Below are positions 1 to 7,717 of a stretch of DNA of 15,010 nucleotides, one piece after another. The stretch's first letter is position 1, and each line of letters starts with the position of its first letter. This DNA comes from an uncultured Actinomyces sp. Its GTDB lineage: Bacteria > Actinomycetota > Actinomycetes > Actinomycetales > Actinomycetaceae. Where the stretch lies: contig CAKAPY010000011.1 of the NCBI GenBank assembly GCA_916719935.1, positions 1 through 15,010 on the forward strand, in the 5' to 3' direction. The translations under genes and the position numbers were made by a program. The notes under the pieces were generated by a model. The model searched no databases. It saw nothing but the letters and a program-made list of their open reading frames with translations, and was not told where the DNA came from.

Positions 1-399
1 ACAACTGCTGGTGCAGCATCGAGTTCGACCTCGACCGCTAAGGGCAGCGCTACCAAGGGAGCTTCAGCTAAGGCTGCGTCGTCTGCTAAGACTTCTTCAG
101 CAGGCACTGGTGCAGCTCGTGGCGCTTCCTCGAATGGCAACGTGTCAGGAGACGCTTCCTCCGCAGCAGCTCGTGGCGCTTCGGCTGCGGCCGCCCGCGG
201 TCCCATCGGTACGGGAGCGGTTGCTGGTGCGGCGTCAAAGGAAGAAAAGGACAAGGCAAAGCGTCGCGCGCTGAGCGGCCTTAAGGCTGTTCGCGTTGAG
301 GGCGTTGAGGAGAAGGCTCCGACTGCCGCGGGTCTTTCCGCTGGTAACGCAGAGTCCTTGAAGCCTGTTGCCGCTGCTGATCAGGATGATCGCTGGTGA
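1..399 (+). CDS. C-terminal fragment of an Ala/Ser-rich low-complexity protein
   Basis: Frame 1 is open from the first base to the TGA at 397-399, giving the last 132 residues of a gene that starts outside the window. The first ~75 residues are almost only Ala, Ser, Gly, Thr, Lys and Arg, with repeated AARGAS and AAARG units. A short charged stretch (KEEKDKAKRR) follows, then a more ordinary acidic tail ending in DQDDRW. I do not recognise the protein. A Gly/Ala-rich linker, a charged patch and an acidic Trp-containing end also occur in some actinobacterial PPE/EspB-like type VII substrates. That, and the nearby type VII genes, make a secretion-linked role possible but unproven. A disordered tail of an unrelated protein would look the same. 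A strong terminator follows directly, so this is the last gene of its transcript. Confidence 0.75.
   Translation, partial: TTAGAASSSTSTAKGSATKGASAKAASSAKTSSAGTGAARGASSNGNVSGDASSAAARGASAAAARGPIGTGAVAGAASKEEKDKAKRRALSGLKAVRVEGVEEKAPTAAGLSAGNAESLKPVAAADQDDRW
112..182 (+). repeat. 17-bp in-frame direct repeat encoding AARGAS
   Basis: The sequence gcagctcgtggcgcttc occurs at 112-128 and again at 166-182, 54 bases (18 codons) apart and in the same reading frame. It encodes the AARGAS units of the low-complexity domain. Identical codons in both copies suggest recent slippage or unequal recombination rather than selection on the protein alone. Confidence 0.8.
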
Positions 400-416
400 G
401 CTTCTAAAAGTGTGAG

Positions 417-449
417 GAGGCGCGGAGTTTCGGCTCCGCGCCTCTTTTT
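417..449 (+). terminator. Intrinsic terminator after the Ala-rich gene
   Basis: A perfect 11-bp GC-rich stem (gaggcgcggag at 417-427 with ctccgcgcctc at 434-444) closes a 6-base loop and is followed by ttttta and further T-rich sequence. It lies 17 bases past the stop codon, as expected for a rho-independent terminator. It isolates the upstream gene from the YciI gene. Confidence 0.93.
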
Positions 450-545
450 ATTTTCCGTTTTTCTTCTCTTCTACTGCCCTTCGGATGTGCCAGAGGATGG
501 GCCGCCGGTATATCGTGAAGATGTTGTCCTATTCAAGGAGGAAAA

Positions 546-836
546 ATGAAGGTTTTCACTGTCGAGTACCGCTACGTCACCGATCGCGACGAGGAAATGG
601 CGGAGGTGCGCCCCACGCACCGCGCGTTTAATGGTGAGCTTGCCGCCCAGGGCCGTCTGATTGCCGCGGGCCCCTACACCGGTACGCATGACGCGCTGAT
701 TATTGTGCGAGCTGAAGATGCCGCGGGAGCTTTGGAGCTCCTTGAAGCCGACCCGTTTAATCAGGCAGGTTTCATTGCTGAGCGTATCCCCCGCGAGTGG
801 AACCCTGTGATCGGGAGTATTCCTGCGGAGGGGTGA
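546..836 (+). CDS. YciI-family protein
   Basis: This 96-residue protein has the YCII-related fold signature: a beta strand start (MKVFTVEYRYV), then RPTHRAF with the conserved His at residue 25, GELAAQGRLIAAGPY, an HDALIIV strand with Asp49, and a DPF motif (69-71) followed by a strand and Trp85. The length is normal for the family. YciI proteins are small ferredoxin-like dimers. Some are domains of dehalogenases or sigma-factor-linked proteins, and most single-domain members have no proven reaction. The ATG start is well fixed by aaggagg at 535-541, 4 bases upstream. The gene stands alone between two terminators and converges on the type VII block. It is probably a housekeeping neighbour with no link to secretion. 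Confidence 0.9.
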   Translation: MKVFTVEYRYVTDRDEEMAEVRPTHRAFNGELAAQGRLIAAGPYTGTHDALIIVRAEDAAGALELLEADPFNQAGFIAERIPREWNPVIGSIPAEG

Positions 837-868
837 AACAGAATTACTTGGGCTAGTGTAATTCACCC
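831..868. other. Weak bulged hairpin after the YciI gene
   Basis: The arms gaattac (841-847) and gtaattc (858-864) are perfect complements, and the outer gggt (831-834) can pair with accc (865-868) across a 6-base bulge. Part of the outer arm lies in the stop codon. A 9-bp direct repeat, ttgggctag, sits at 848-856 (the loop) and again at 874-882. No T-run follows, so the role is unclear. It may assist the GC-rich hairpin just downstream. Confidence 0.35.
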
Positions 869-889
869 AGCGTTTGGGCTAGAAGCTGC

Positions 890-920
890 GGGGGCGGATG
901 GTCTTAGACCACCCGCCCCC
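890..920. terminator. GC-rich hairpin between convergent genes, probable bidirectional terminator
   Basis: Arms of 14 bases (890-903 and 907-920) pair with one A-C mismatch around a 3-base loop, giving a very stable stem. It sits in the 140-bp gap between the YciI gene (ending 836) and the minus-strand large gene of cassette 3 (ending 977), where a shared terminator is expected. Neither side carries a T-run, which is common in actinobacteria but lowers certainty. Confidence 0.65.
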
Positions 921-976
921 ACCAATCTATTGACATGTATCCGTCATCGATCCAAACAGGTTATTGCGTCCCCCAT

Positions 977-3766
977 TTAGAATTTAGCGGGTTCATTAAC
1001 CTCACTGTTACAGTCTTTAACCCATGCTTTAGCCTCGTCTAGGTTACCATCCACAGCAGTCACCACATGGCCAAAATCAGTCTTTCGGTCATCATCGCCA
1101 TCGACTTTTCCCGTGAGATAGCCGATGAGTGCGCTTCGTTGCTCAGCAGTCATAGCACCAAAGTCGGGCATAGCTTGCGTGGGCGATAATCCGCAATCTA
1201 ATCCCTTAGTCTCGAGAAAATCAGAAATAAGTTCGTCCTTTGTCAGCCCCGAGGCATTTGGCCAGTTATCACGCGCAATAAAGGCAGAGATCACCGCGTC
1301 ATTAATCTTAGTTTCAGTCTTCTGTTCTATCGCAACGCGTTCGGCGATAGTCTCTTTAGGCACTCCCGTCGGCCAAAACTTCTCGTACAGAGGATCTTTA
1401 ATCAGCGCATCAGTACCTTTCTGAAGAAGATCAGCCAACGGAACTTTATCCGTCGGAATCTTGCCGATCACATAGTCAACTACTGCCCGCTTCTTTTCAT
1501 TGTACTCTGCCACTTCCTCAGCAGTGGCAAGACCAGCGTTAACCTCTCCAGCATCAAGACCTGCAATGAGACGGTCCCACCCTCTTAGGTTACTTTGAAG
1601 GTTACTCTGCCAATTCGTATCAAAGCTAGAATTCTGAACAGTCTCTTGCGCCGTATACTCGTAACCTGCCCATGCTGCCTCACGAAGCCTCGTCAACGCA
1701 GATGAGTCACGCGCAATATCACTAAACAAGCCATTCTTTGCAACTAATTCTTGCACCTCTTGCTTGGTCATATTCATCTGTGCATAGCCTCCATCGCCAC
1801 GGTTATTACTACCGTCCGCAAGGCCTGTCCCTGCAGTCTCCAAAATCTTCGCCAGATCATCAGCCCGCGAAGCAGCAACTTCTGCAACCCATGGACGCAT
1901 TTTCGAATTGTGGTAACCGAACAGATCCTCACCTTTGTCGGCAGTATAACCGTTCTGATCTAACCCGTCTTGGTAGCCAAGCAAAAAGCCTTGCGCAATT
2001 CTCGCACGTCTTTTGTCGTCGTCTCTCCAGGCGTTATATGCGGCTTCGGCTTTCTTGTAGTCTGGGTCTTCGACGCCCGATGGGTAGTCACTTGAACTAG
2101 GCGGGACCATCGGAGCAGCACCGAAGTCATGCTTTGATGCGTCGTTCATCACCTCGCCGAGCGCGTCACCGCCATCGAGATATCCGAAGTTGAGCGACCA
2201 AGAATCACGACGCGAGCCTGTCAAGTACCTTGCGATACTCATTTTTCCCGAGTTCGACGACTTCTCACCGTTGTGAACATCGTAAGTCGTAACATCAAAT
2301 GAGGTGTCTGAATCTAAAACCTTACGTAGTGCGCCGAGACGTTCATTTTCAGCTTTCCAAAGCTCTGCATCCCCAGAGGTCTCCAGATAATCCGGTGTAT
2401 CGGACAGGTTAAGCAGAGTTTGAACTGGGTCAAGAAGTTGTACATTTGCAGGCGTCCACGGGTGTTCTCTTGTTTCGTAGTCCAGTCCGCACAACTGATT
2501 ACTCCCTCCTGGCCAGAGTCCGCTCATTGTCCCTTCATGATCCCAATCAACGATGTCGGCGAAAACAGATTTACCACTTGCCGGCGCATAAAAGGCTGGG
2601 CCAAGAGTCAAAGAAGGGTTTTCTCGCGCGGCTACTCCCGCGAGCTGAGTAAAAATGGAATACCCTTCCAACGGTGCAACTGTTGCGCCGCCGGGTCCTG
2701 CAGGGATCGAATAAGTCTTTCTTCCCGTTTCTTGTAGCTCTTGGAGCTTCGTATTCTGAATGTCAGTAATATGCTGTCCGTCTTTCCCAATCAAGACATC
2801 TGATACCAAATCAAAAGACTTTTGAGAACCTAGCATTTCATCAGAAAGATTACTTCCACCCGTCGCTAAAACCATCAGTGTACCGAGGTTTTTATTCAGA
2901 TCCTCAAAGTTACTGTTCGCAAATAGACCATGCTTGTCATACGCGGTCATTCGAATTCGGAGCACCGCATTATTCAGTTCATCTACAGTCATGTATTGAG
3001 CAATAGCGTTAGCATAGAAAGGATTTGACAGATACTGGCCGTACTTTTCGTTAATCTCCTTAACCTTCTCCGGCGTCATCGGCTCTGTCTTTAATGCCAC
3101 TGCAATCCAAGAAGCTTTTTCTTGTGCATCTGCCCATTGCATAGCGCCACTCAGAATGGGAGTATCGGAACCAAAAAGCGCGGCGCCAACTCCGCTCCGC
3201 CCCCTTGAACCAGCTTCGTCAGTAACAATGTTCCTGCGGGCTTCATTAATAGTGTTCGCGGTATCTTGAGCAGTCTCGTTAAGGAAGGAAATATGCCCAT
3301 CGTATTTGCTTCGCAACGTCTCCTGATGCGTACGCAAAGTTGAACGTGCTTTGCTAATCAGACTCTCTTTATCAATCGTTGGGTCATTAACCTCTTGCTG
3401 CCCTGCGTCCGCAACTGCCGAGTTATATTCAGATAAATAGGTATCCCAAGAGTGCTGGAGGAGAGAAATTTTCCCTCGGATCCCCCTCAACTGATAGTCC
3501 CAGTCTTTGAGAGCTTTCCCAGCGGTAGGAAACGCCTCAGACAGTGTTTTAACCTTCACCCCAAGGGCTTGAATCTCCGTCGAAGCAGCATCTGCAGCTG
3601 CACCCGTCCATTCCTCTGGGACGGCGTCCTTATTTTTCGCGACCTGGGTATTCTCGATTGCCGTACCCAAGCGTTCAGCCTCAGTCCCCGCCGCAGTTGC
3701 GTCCATGTCTGAGCTAGGAATCTGTGGGAGAGCTTCCGCACCGCTGCTCGTAAGATCAACTGACAT
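977..3766 (-). CDS. Large WXG-headed protein, cassette 3 (probable type VII secretion substrate)
   Basis: The product has 929 residues and starts at MSVDLTSSGAEAL, chosen because it aligns with the starts of the two paralogues and lies 1 base after the small gene's TGA. GGAGAGG (3776-3782) serves as its ribosome-binding site. An in-frame start at 3931 would lie inside the small gene and is not credible. Residues 1-115 form a helical WXG100-like head with WTG at 53-55, followed by a predicted helical region to ~180. The body carries the paralogue landmarks LMVLATGGS (297-305), LSDTPD (454-459), DTSFDV (487-492), ARYLTGSR (512-519), DGGDALGEVMNDAS (531-544) and GYQDGLD (597-603). The layout recalls actinobacterial DUF6571/TPR-like proteins, from memory only. 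No signal peptide, membrane segment or known enzyme motif is visible. It is the most divergent of the three copies. There is no immunity-like gene after it. Confidence 0.88.
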   Translation of the reverse strand: MSVDLTSSGAEALPQIPSSDMDATAAGTEAERLGTAIENTQVAKNKDAVPEEWTGAAADAASTEIQALGVKVKTLSEAFPTAGKALKDWDYQLRGIRGKISLLQHSWDTYLSEYNSAVADAGQQEVNDPTIDKESLISKARSTLRTHQETLRSKYDGHISFLNETAQDTANTINEARRNIVTDEAGSRGRSGVGAALFGSDTPILSGAMQWADAQEKASWIAVALKTEPMTPEKVKEINEKYGQYLSNPFYANAIAQYMTVDELNNAVLRIRMTAYDKHGLFANSNFEDLNKNLGTLMVLATGGSNLSDEMLGSQKSFDLVSDVLIGKDGQHITDIQNTKLQELQETGRKTYSIPAGPGGATVAPLEGYSIFTQLAGVAARENPSLTLGPAFYAPASGKSVFADIVDWDHEGTMSGLWPGGSNQLCGLDYETREHPWTPANVQLLDPVQTLLNLSDTPDYLETSGDAELWKAENERLGALRKVLDSDTSFDVTTYDVHNGEKSSNSGKMSIARYLTGSRRDSWSLNFGYLDGGDALGEVMNDASKHDFGAAPMVPPSSSDYPSGVEDPDYKKAEAAYNAWRDDDKRRARIAQGFLLGYQDGLDQNGYTADKGEDLFGYHNSKMRPWVAEVAASRADDLAKILETAGTGLADGSNNRGDGGYAQMNMTKQEVQELVAKNGLFSDIARDSSALTRLREAAWAGYEYTAQETVQNSSFDTNWQSNLQSNLRGWDRLIAGLDAGEVNAGLATAEEVAEYNEKKRAVVDYVIGKIPTDKVPLADLLQKGTDALIKDPLYEKFWPTGVPKETIAERVAIEQKTETKINDAVISAFIARDNWPNASGLTKDELISDFLETKGLDCGLSPTQAMPDFGAMTAEQRSALIGYLTGKVDGDDDRKTDFGHVVTAVDGNLDEAKAWVKDCNSEVNEPAKF

Positions 3767-3767
3767 C

Positions 3768-4115
3768 TCAGAGTTCCTCTCCAACACCCAGACGCGCAGC
3801 GGCAGCCCGTGTCTTTGCTTCGTTATACTGCTCGGTGCTATCCGCATTTTGCGAATACTCCGACATACCGGAACCCAACAGCGCGCAGGCATCAGAATAT
3901 TCTTGAGTCGCCCACCCCAAGTAGGTCGCAAAATTCGTCATTGCATTTCTCAACGCAACCACACCTGAACAATCTCCTTGAGGGAAGTCTTCCGCTACGC
4001 GATAGTCCAGAAGTTTTGTAACCGCAACACCAACCTGAGCGAGGTCCTCCGCATCAGTCCATTGATCTTTCATCGCAATGCCCAGAGCATAGCGATCGAA
4101 GCTAATATTCGTCAT
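3768..4115 (-). CDS. Small EspC/WXG100-like partner protein, cassette 3
   Basis: This 115-residue all-helical protein is paralogous to the small proteins at 7099 and 10516. Shared landmarks are ISFD near the start, DQWTDAEDL (17-25) and YSDA (73-76), with ADSTEQYN (91-98) near the end. The size and hairpin-like helix pattern fit actinobacterial EspC/WXG100-type secretion partners. It has no WXG tripeptide of its own; that lies in the large partner. The position of the usual YxxxD/E export signal reads ADSTE, so the aromatic residue is lost. The tail is LGVGEEL, not the LGVEW(E/N)K of the other two. The ATG is supported by GAGAGG (4121-4126), 5 bases upstream. The large gene starts 1 base after its stop, implying translational coupling and a 1:1 partner. 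Family assignment is by pattern, not by search. Confidence 0.85.
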   Translation of the reverse strand: MTNISFDRYALGIAMKDQWTDAEDLAQVGVAVTKLLDYRVAEDFPQGDCSGVVALRNAMTNFATYLGWATQEYSDACALLGSGMSEYSQNADSTEQYNEAKTRAAAARLGVGEEL

Positions 4116-4158
4116 TTGAACCTCTCAATGTTCGGACACGCGCAGCGCGGATCACCAT

Positions 4159-4195
4159 CGGTCACAAGTTACCGTTAAAGAATAACATTTCAACC
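4159..4195 (-). promoter_or_regulatory. Candidate operator/promoter region upstream of cassette 3
   Basis: An imperfect 16-bp palindrome, CGGTnACnnGTnACCG, spans 4159-4174, 44-59 bases before the small gene's start. It contains acaagttacc (4164-4173), which also occurs upstream of cassette 1. On the minus strand TTGAAA (complement of 4188-4193) would make a -35 box, and GGTTGAAA (complement of 4188-4195) is also found at the putative -35 of cassette 2. The matching -10 (TAACTT, 16-bp spacing) is poor, so the promoter call is weak. Confidence 0.28.
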
Positions 4196-4204
4196 TTAAG
4201 CAAT

Positions 4205-4242
4205 ACTAAAAAGTATTGCCTGCGAGAAATTCCCGCAGGCAA
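4205..4242 (-). terminator. Intrinsic terminator of cassette 2
   Basis: Read on the minus strand, a perfect 9-bp stem (TTGCCTGCG with CGCAGGCAA; plus-strand arms 4216-4224 and 4234-4242) is followed by TACTTTTT. It lies 38 bases past the stop of the cassette 2 large gene. The T-run is itself flanked by AATACT/AGTATT, which can form a second small hairpin. The stem core TGCCTGCG is shared with the cassette 1 terminator. Confidence 0.88.
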
Positions 4243-4279
4243 CCCACCTTATTCGAATAGCCTCAAAACACATGAGCGA

Positions 4280-7102
4280 TCAGCGACGATACACCTCTTG
4301 CTTTGAGAAAGCAGCCCAAGTGGTATCCTTTGCTGTCTCAAGCGGCGTTTTCAAATAAGTTCGCTCTTTCAGAAATTCCCTCAAACGGCCCTGCTGCGCA
4401 TCAGTCATCTCTTTATATGGAGGTAGACCTCCATGCTCATCCGCTTTAACAGGCTTAGAGTGGTGCCCTTCTTCCTCTTTCCTCAAGAATTCAGCCACTA
4501 GCTCCTGTTTAGGCGTTCCGTGCGAGTTAGGCCATTCATCAAGATCCGTATAGGTGCTCACAAGCGTATCGGAGACTGCCTGAGTCGCCGCATATTCCTG
4601 ACCAAGCCTTTTTAAAAATTCCTCTCGATTAAAATCGGTGGGAAGAATAGAATCCAATACCGCATTTTTACCATCATTCGTCGCTCCCGAAACCAAAGAC
4701 TCCAGAATCTTTGGACCAGGCACTTGACTAAAAGGAACCGTACTCGCTACTACGTCAATCCCCTTCCTGATTAGCTTATTTCTATCCGCGATAGCCCTGT
4801 GCTCAGCGACTTCCTGATCTGAAACTGCAGATTCAATATGTTCAAAGAGCCCGCCCCATTTCTTGACTCCACTATTAACAGCTGAACTCCACTCAGCGCT
4901 TTCCGTTGTTTTGGTTGGATCAACGTGATACTCGGAAGCCATAGCCTGAGTCAGATCATGCTTATACCCCGCATAAGCAGCCGCTTGAATAGTGCTAAGA
5001 GCAGGGGGACGGCCGCCTTCAAAAGTATCGTCAAATGGATTACTTGGAGTATTTTGCCCACTCACCTGCATCGGATTATCGAAGGCAAGATCAGCAAAGA
5101 GCCCTTCCTTACCGTATAACGCATCACGCAGCTTAGGAGAGAGCACAAATTGCGCCTGCCCGGTCGTCGCACTTATGGAACCTTCATCAACAGCATCATG
5201 CGCGCTCTTTACAGTATCTACGGCGTCGTCCGTATCCATCTGCGCCAGACTCTCAACCCAGTTCGCTAGGATCACACCAGCGTGCGAACGCAACTTCGAA
5301 TTCGTAGCACCAAACGCGTCTTGCGAACCAATCTTGTCACCATCGTGGTCAAGGCCATCTTGATACCCTGCAGTGAAGTTACCGACAATACGCGCCTGTT
5401 GATTAGAAGCTCCCTTCCAGTTGTCCCCCAAAATACTCTTCTCAGCATCGCCCAAAGGACGGGTTGCATCCTCAATCATGGATCCGAACGCGTCACCACC
5501 GTCAACAAAGCCTCTTGGCGGGAAGAGACCATGGTTGCGATTCCCCGTCAGATAACGAGTCATCGGAATCTTCTCCGAGGATTTCTCTCCATTACGATCC
5601 CAGTCGTTCTCGACGTCAAACGACGTGTCTTGCATTAGGAATCCTCGAAGCGCATCTAAACGCCCTTGTTCAGCTCTCGCAAGCTCATGATACTTCGAAA
5701 CGAAGTCGGGAGTCTGCATGCTATCTGGTGTATCAGATAGCAAATACAGTGATTGCAGTGGATCATGAGCACTTGCAGAAGCAACCGAGTTCATTCCTGT
5801 AAATTGAACGATTGAGTTAGTGCCATCATTATTTACATTTTCATAACTCGTGGTCGTATGGTCAAAGTCAACAATTTTGGCTGCAAGCGAAGTTGCTTCG
5901 CCCTCATACACCCCCTTGCCAAACGCCAGATCTGGATTATTAACCGCAGCAAGCGCAGTCGCTTGAGTAAAGATCTGAAAACCTTTCAGCCTGCTAGAGG
6001 GCGCGCCGAATGCATAGTCTCGATCGCCCGTCTCTTTAAAAGACTCAATATTTGCCTGCTCAGTTTCAGCGATCGTCGTTCTTCCATCAGTGCCACGAAG
6101 ATAATTCTTCACCTTTTCGTATACCGCTGAATCTGCTAAGTGATCTTGATCTGCATTGACACCACCTGTGGAAAGTACCATTGCAGTACCAATGCGGCTG
6201 ATGAATGCATTTCGAGTTGCTGCCTCACCTTCGGGCACAATGCCGGCTCTTGCACTTTTGATTGCCAGTCTATTCAGCAGGTCAGAGTAATCGCCCTTAC
6301 CACCATGCTTACTGCGCCAGTATTCTGCTAATGCTTGGACAAAATAGGGGTCGTTCAGTTTATCTCCCCATTTACCCATCAAGGCCTTAACTTCTTCTTC
6401 ATTAAGAGGCCTATTGGAGTTCGCTGCTTCCTCAAAATCAGCCGCCATCCGCGGTACTTCTGCCTGCGCATACGCCCAGTGCTCGGCACCACTGACCAAC
6501 GGCATCTCAGGGCCAAAAAACTCAGCGCCAACAGCATTACGTCCACGTTTTACAGCATCGGGAGAGATCTTACTGTCAGCCGCGGCCCTAATCGAATCTG
6601 CAGCCTGACTTGCGGCATCATTTAACTGGTGAAGTTGGTCGTCATAGGATTTCTTAAGTTGACGCTGTGCGCCGTCAAGTATCGCCCTAGCGTTCTTTTC
6701 TTCGACCTGCCCCGTAAAGTTGTCGTCAGTTGCTCTGCGAGCAGCGATATCCCCCATTGTCTTATTGTAGTTAGCAATCGCCTCGTCCCACCGCTGCTGC
6801 AGCCCAGTTACAACCTGAACTGCCTCATTTACTTTACCTTCCCATTCTGTGAGGGTTTTTGCTGGCCCCGGGAAAACAGTGGCGAGGTCAGATATCTTCT
6901 CTCCAAGCTTCCCGACCTCTACTTTGACAGCGTCCGCAGTTGCACCTTCCAATGAAGTGATGGCACCACTACCATTCTGAACAACTTGAGTCTGAGTTAG
7001 GGCTGAGCCGATCGCGTTCCAATGAGAAGAAATTTCAGATGCGTGAGGAACAGACTTTGGCAACTCCAGTGCTTCAGACCCAGGCCTAAGACTAATGCTC
7101 AT
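4280..7102 (-). CDS. Large WXG-type protein with altered WXG motif, cassette 2
   Basis: The product has 940 residues and starts MSISLRPGSEAL, its ATG overlapping the small gene's stop as ATGA (7099-7102). It is closest to the cassette 1 protein: 28 of the first 43 residues are identical by hand count. The head (1-115) is helical. At residues 51-53, in ungapped register with WTG of cassette 1, it reads LEG, so the defining Trp is lost. A coiled-coil-like segment (~85-175) follows. Body landmarks are AMVLSTGG (307-314), LSDTPD (455-460), DTSFDV (492-497), TRYLTGNR (515-522), DGGDAFGSMIEDA (534-546), GYQDGLD (579-585) and AAAYAGY (707-713). There is no signal peptide, membrane helix or recognised catalytic motif. 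It is probably exported with its small partner. The resemblance to DUF6571/TPR-like proteins is a recollection and needs a profile search. Confidence 0.9.
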   Translation of the reverse strand: MSISLRPGSEALELPKSVPHASEISSHWNAIGSALTQTQVVQNGSGAITSLEGATADAVKVEVGKLGEKISDLATVFPGPAKTLTEWEGKVNEAVQVVTGLQQRWDEAIANYNKTMGDIAARRATDDNFTGQVEEKNARAILDGAQRQLKKSYDDQLHQLNDAASQAADSIRAAADSKISPDAVKRGRNAVGAEFFGPEMPLVSGAEHWAYAQAEVPRMAADFEEAANSNRPLNEEEVKALMGKWGDKLNDPYFVQALAEYWRSKHGGKGDYSDLLNRLAIKSARAGIVPEGEAATRNAFISRIGTAMVLSTGGVNADQDHLADSAVYEKVKNYLRGTDGRTTIAETEQANIESFKETGDRDYAFGAPSSRLKGFQIFTQATALAAVNNPDLAFGKGVYEGEATSLAAKIVDFDHTTTSYENVNNDGTNSIVQFTGMNSVASASAHDPLQSLYLLSDTPDSMQTPDFVSKYHELARAEQGRLDALRGFLMQDTSFDVENDWDRNGEKSSEKIPMTRYLTGNRNHGLFPPRGFVDGGDAFGSMIEDATRPLGDAEKSILGDNWKGASNQQARIVGNFTAGYQDGLDHDGDKIGSQDAFGATNSKLRSHAGVILANWVESLAQMDTDDAVDTVKSAHDAVDEGSISATTGQAQFVLSPKLRDALYGKEGLFADLAFDNPMQVSGQNTPSNPFDDTFEGGRPPALSTIQAAAYAGYKHDLTQAMASEYHVDPTKTTESAEWSSAVNSGVKKWGGLFEHIESAVSDQEVAEHRAIADRNKLIRKGIDVVASTVPFSQVPGPKILESLVSGATNDGKNAVLDSILPTDFNREEFLKRLGQEYAATQAVSDTLVSTYTDLDEWPNSHGTPKQELVAEFLRKEEEGHHSKPVKADEHGGLPPYKEMTDAQQGRLREFLKERTYLKTPLETAKDTTWAAFSKQEVYRR

Positions 7103-7443
7103 TTATTCCACTCCACTCCAAGTTTCAGCGCACGTTCACGGTTATAGTGCTCGGTACTATCAAAATTCTTCGCCACCTTTTCAAGTCCAGAACCAAGGTT
7201 GGCCGCAGCATCTGAACACTCGAGAACAACCCACGCCATTGCTTTATCAAAGGCATCAATCGCTGATATCAATTTAGATGGGCCTTGACTATCTGTACTC
7301 GGAAGAGGATAAGCCGATCCAGCCGACGAAATGCGTCCGATTGCGGCTCCAATCTGCCCAAGCGACTCAGCATCCTTCCAGTTTTCTTGCATCTGAATGC
7401 CCGCTGCTTCATAGTCGAAGGTAATTGCTACTTGTTCTCCCAC
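7099..7443 (-). CDS. Small EspC/WXG100-like partner protein, cassette 2
   Basis: This is a 114-residue helical protein with the family landmarks ITFD, ENWKDAESLGQIG (20-32), CSDAAANLGSG (76-86) and FDSTEHYN (94-101), and the tail LGVEWNK. The start is GTG at 7443, giving an N-terminus that aligns with the other two copies. The upstream GAGAAG is a weak ribosome-binding site, so the start is moderately certain. FDSTE occupies the place of the YxxxD/E secretion signal, with Phe for Tyr. The last codons contain GGAGTGGAGTGG, which also serves as the ribosome-binding site of the large gene, whose ATG overlaps this stop. By analogy with PE/PPE pairs it should dimerise with the head of the large protein (inference). 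Confidence 0.86.
   Translation of the reverse strand: MGEQVAITFDYEAAGIQMQENWKDAESLGQIGAAIGRISSAGSAYPLPSTDSQGPSKLISAIDAFDKAMAWVVLECSDAAANLGSGLEKVAKNFDSTEHYNRERALKLGVEWNK
7108..7119 (-). promoter_or_regulatory. Ribosome-binding site of the cassette 2 large gene inside the small gene
   Basis: GGAGTGGAGTGG on the minus strand encodes part of the small protein's LGVEW tail and lies 5 bases before the large gene's ATG. The identical 12 bases at the same spacing are found in cassette 1 (10525-10536). With the ATGA overlap this indicates coupled translation of the pair. Confidence 0.75.
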
Positions 7444-7507
7444 AAACTTCTCATTTCAGTACATCAGCGAGGCAACAAGATTTCGGTCAGTACCTCTCTG
7501 GCCTGCG

Positions 7508-7544
7508 AATTTACGAACGAAACCTTACTGTTTCAACCAGTAAG
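7508..7544 (-). promoter_or_regulatory. Candidate promoter with palindrome over the -35 box, cassette 2
   Basis: On the minus strand, TTGAAA (complement of 7531-7536; 5 of 6 to TTGACA) lies 17 bases from TAAATT (complement of 7508-7513; 4 of 6 to TATAAT), about 65 bases before the GTG start. A hairpin or palindrome, CTTACTG-7 nt-CAGTAAG (7524-7544), is centred on the -35 box, which would suit a repressor site. It is unlikely to be a terminator because no T-run follows in either direction. Confidence 0.45.
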
Positions 7545-7642
7545 TTTGCTGCAATTTCAATGCACCAAACCTCGACAATAGTTTCATCACTCGATTATCA
7601 GAGAAGAATCGTTGGACATTAGTCAGCTAGAACATTTGTGGC

Positions 7643-7685
7643 AAGAAAGAGGTGCTGCCTGCGAAAACCGCAGACAGCACCTCTT
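7643..7685 (-). terminator. Intrinsic terminator of cassette 1
   Basis: A 17-bp stem with one mismatch (arms 7647-7663 and 7669-7685) and a 5-base loop lies 32 bases past the stop of the cassette 1 large gene. Read on the minus strand it ends in CTCTTTCTTG, a moderate T-rich tail. The stem core TGCCTGCG is shared with the cassette 2 terminator. Bases 7545-7642, between this and the cassette 2 promoter, show nothing I recognise. Confidence 0.87.
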
Positions 7686-7717
7686 AAAGCACCGATTAAC
7701 CGAGGCCGACTACAGCA

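Noticed and set aside
471..866. A 131-codon minus-strand frame covering the YciI gene
   Set aside because: It is antisense to a clear YciI-family protein with a strong ribosome-binding site, and its product has no family features.
3767..3931. A start at 3931 for the cassette 3 large protein, adding 55 residues
   Set aside because: The extension lies entirely within the small gene in another frame, does not align with the paralogues, and ignores the start at 3766 beside the small gene's stop.
5310..5360. EF-hand or dockerin-like calcium site in the cassette 2 large protein (DGLDHDGDKIGSQD)
   Set aside because: The acidic spacing resembles a calcium loop, but the Gly and Ile fall in the wrong positions of the 12-residue consensus. 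The segment is replaced by unrelated residues in the other two copies.
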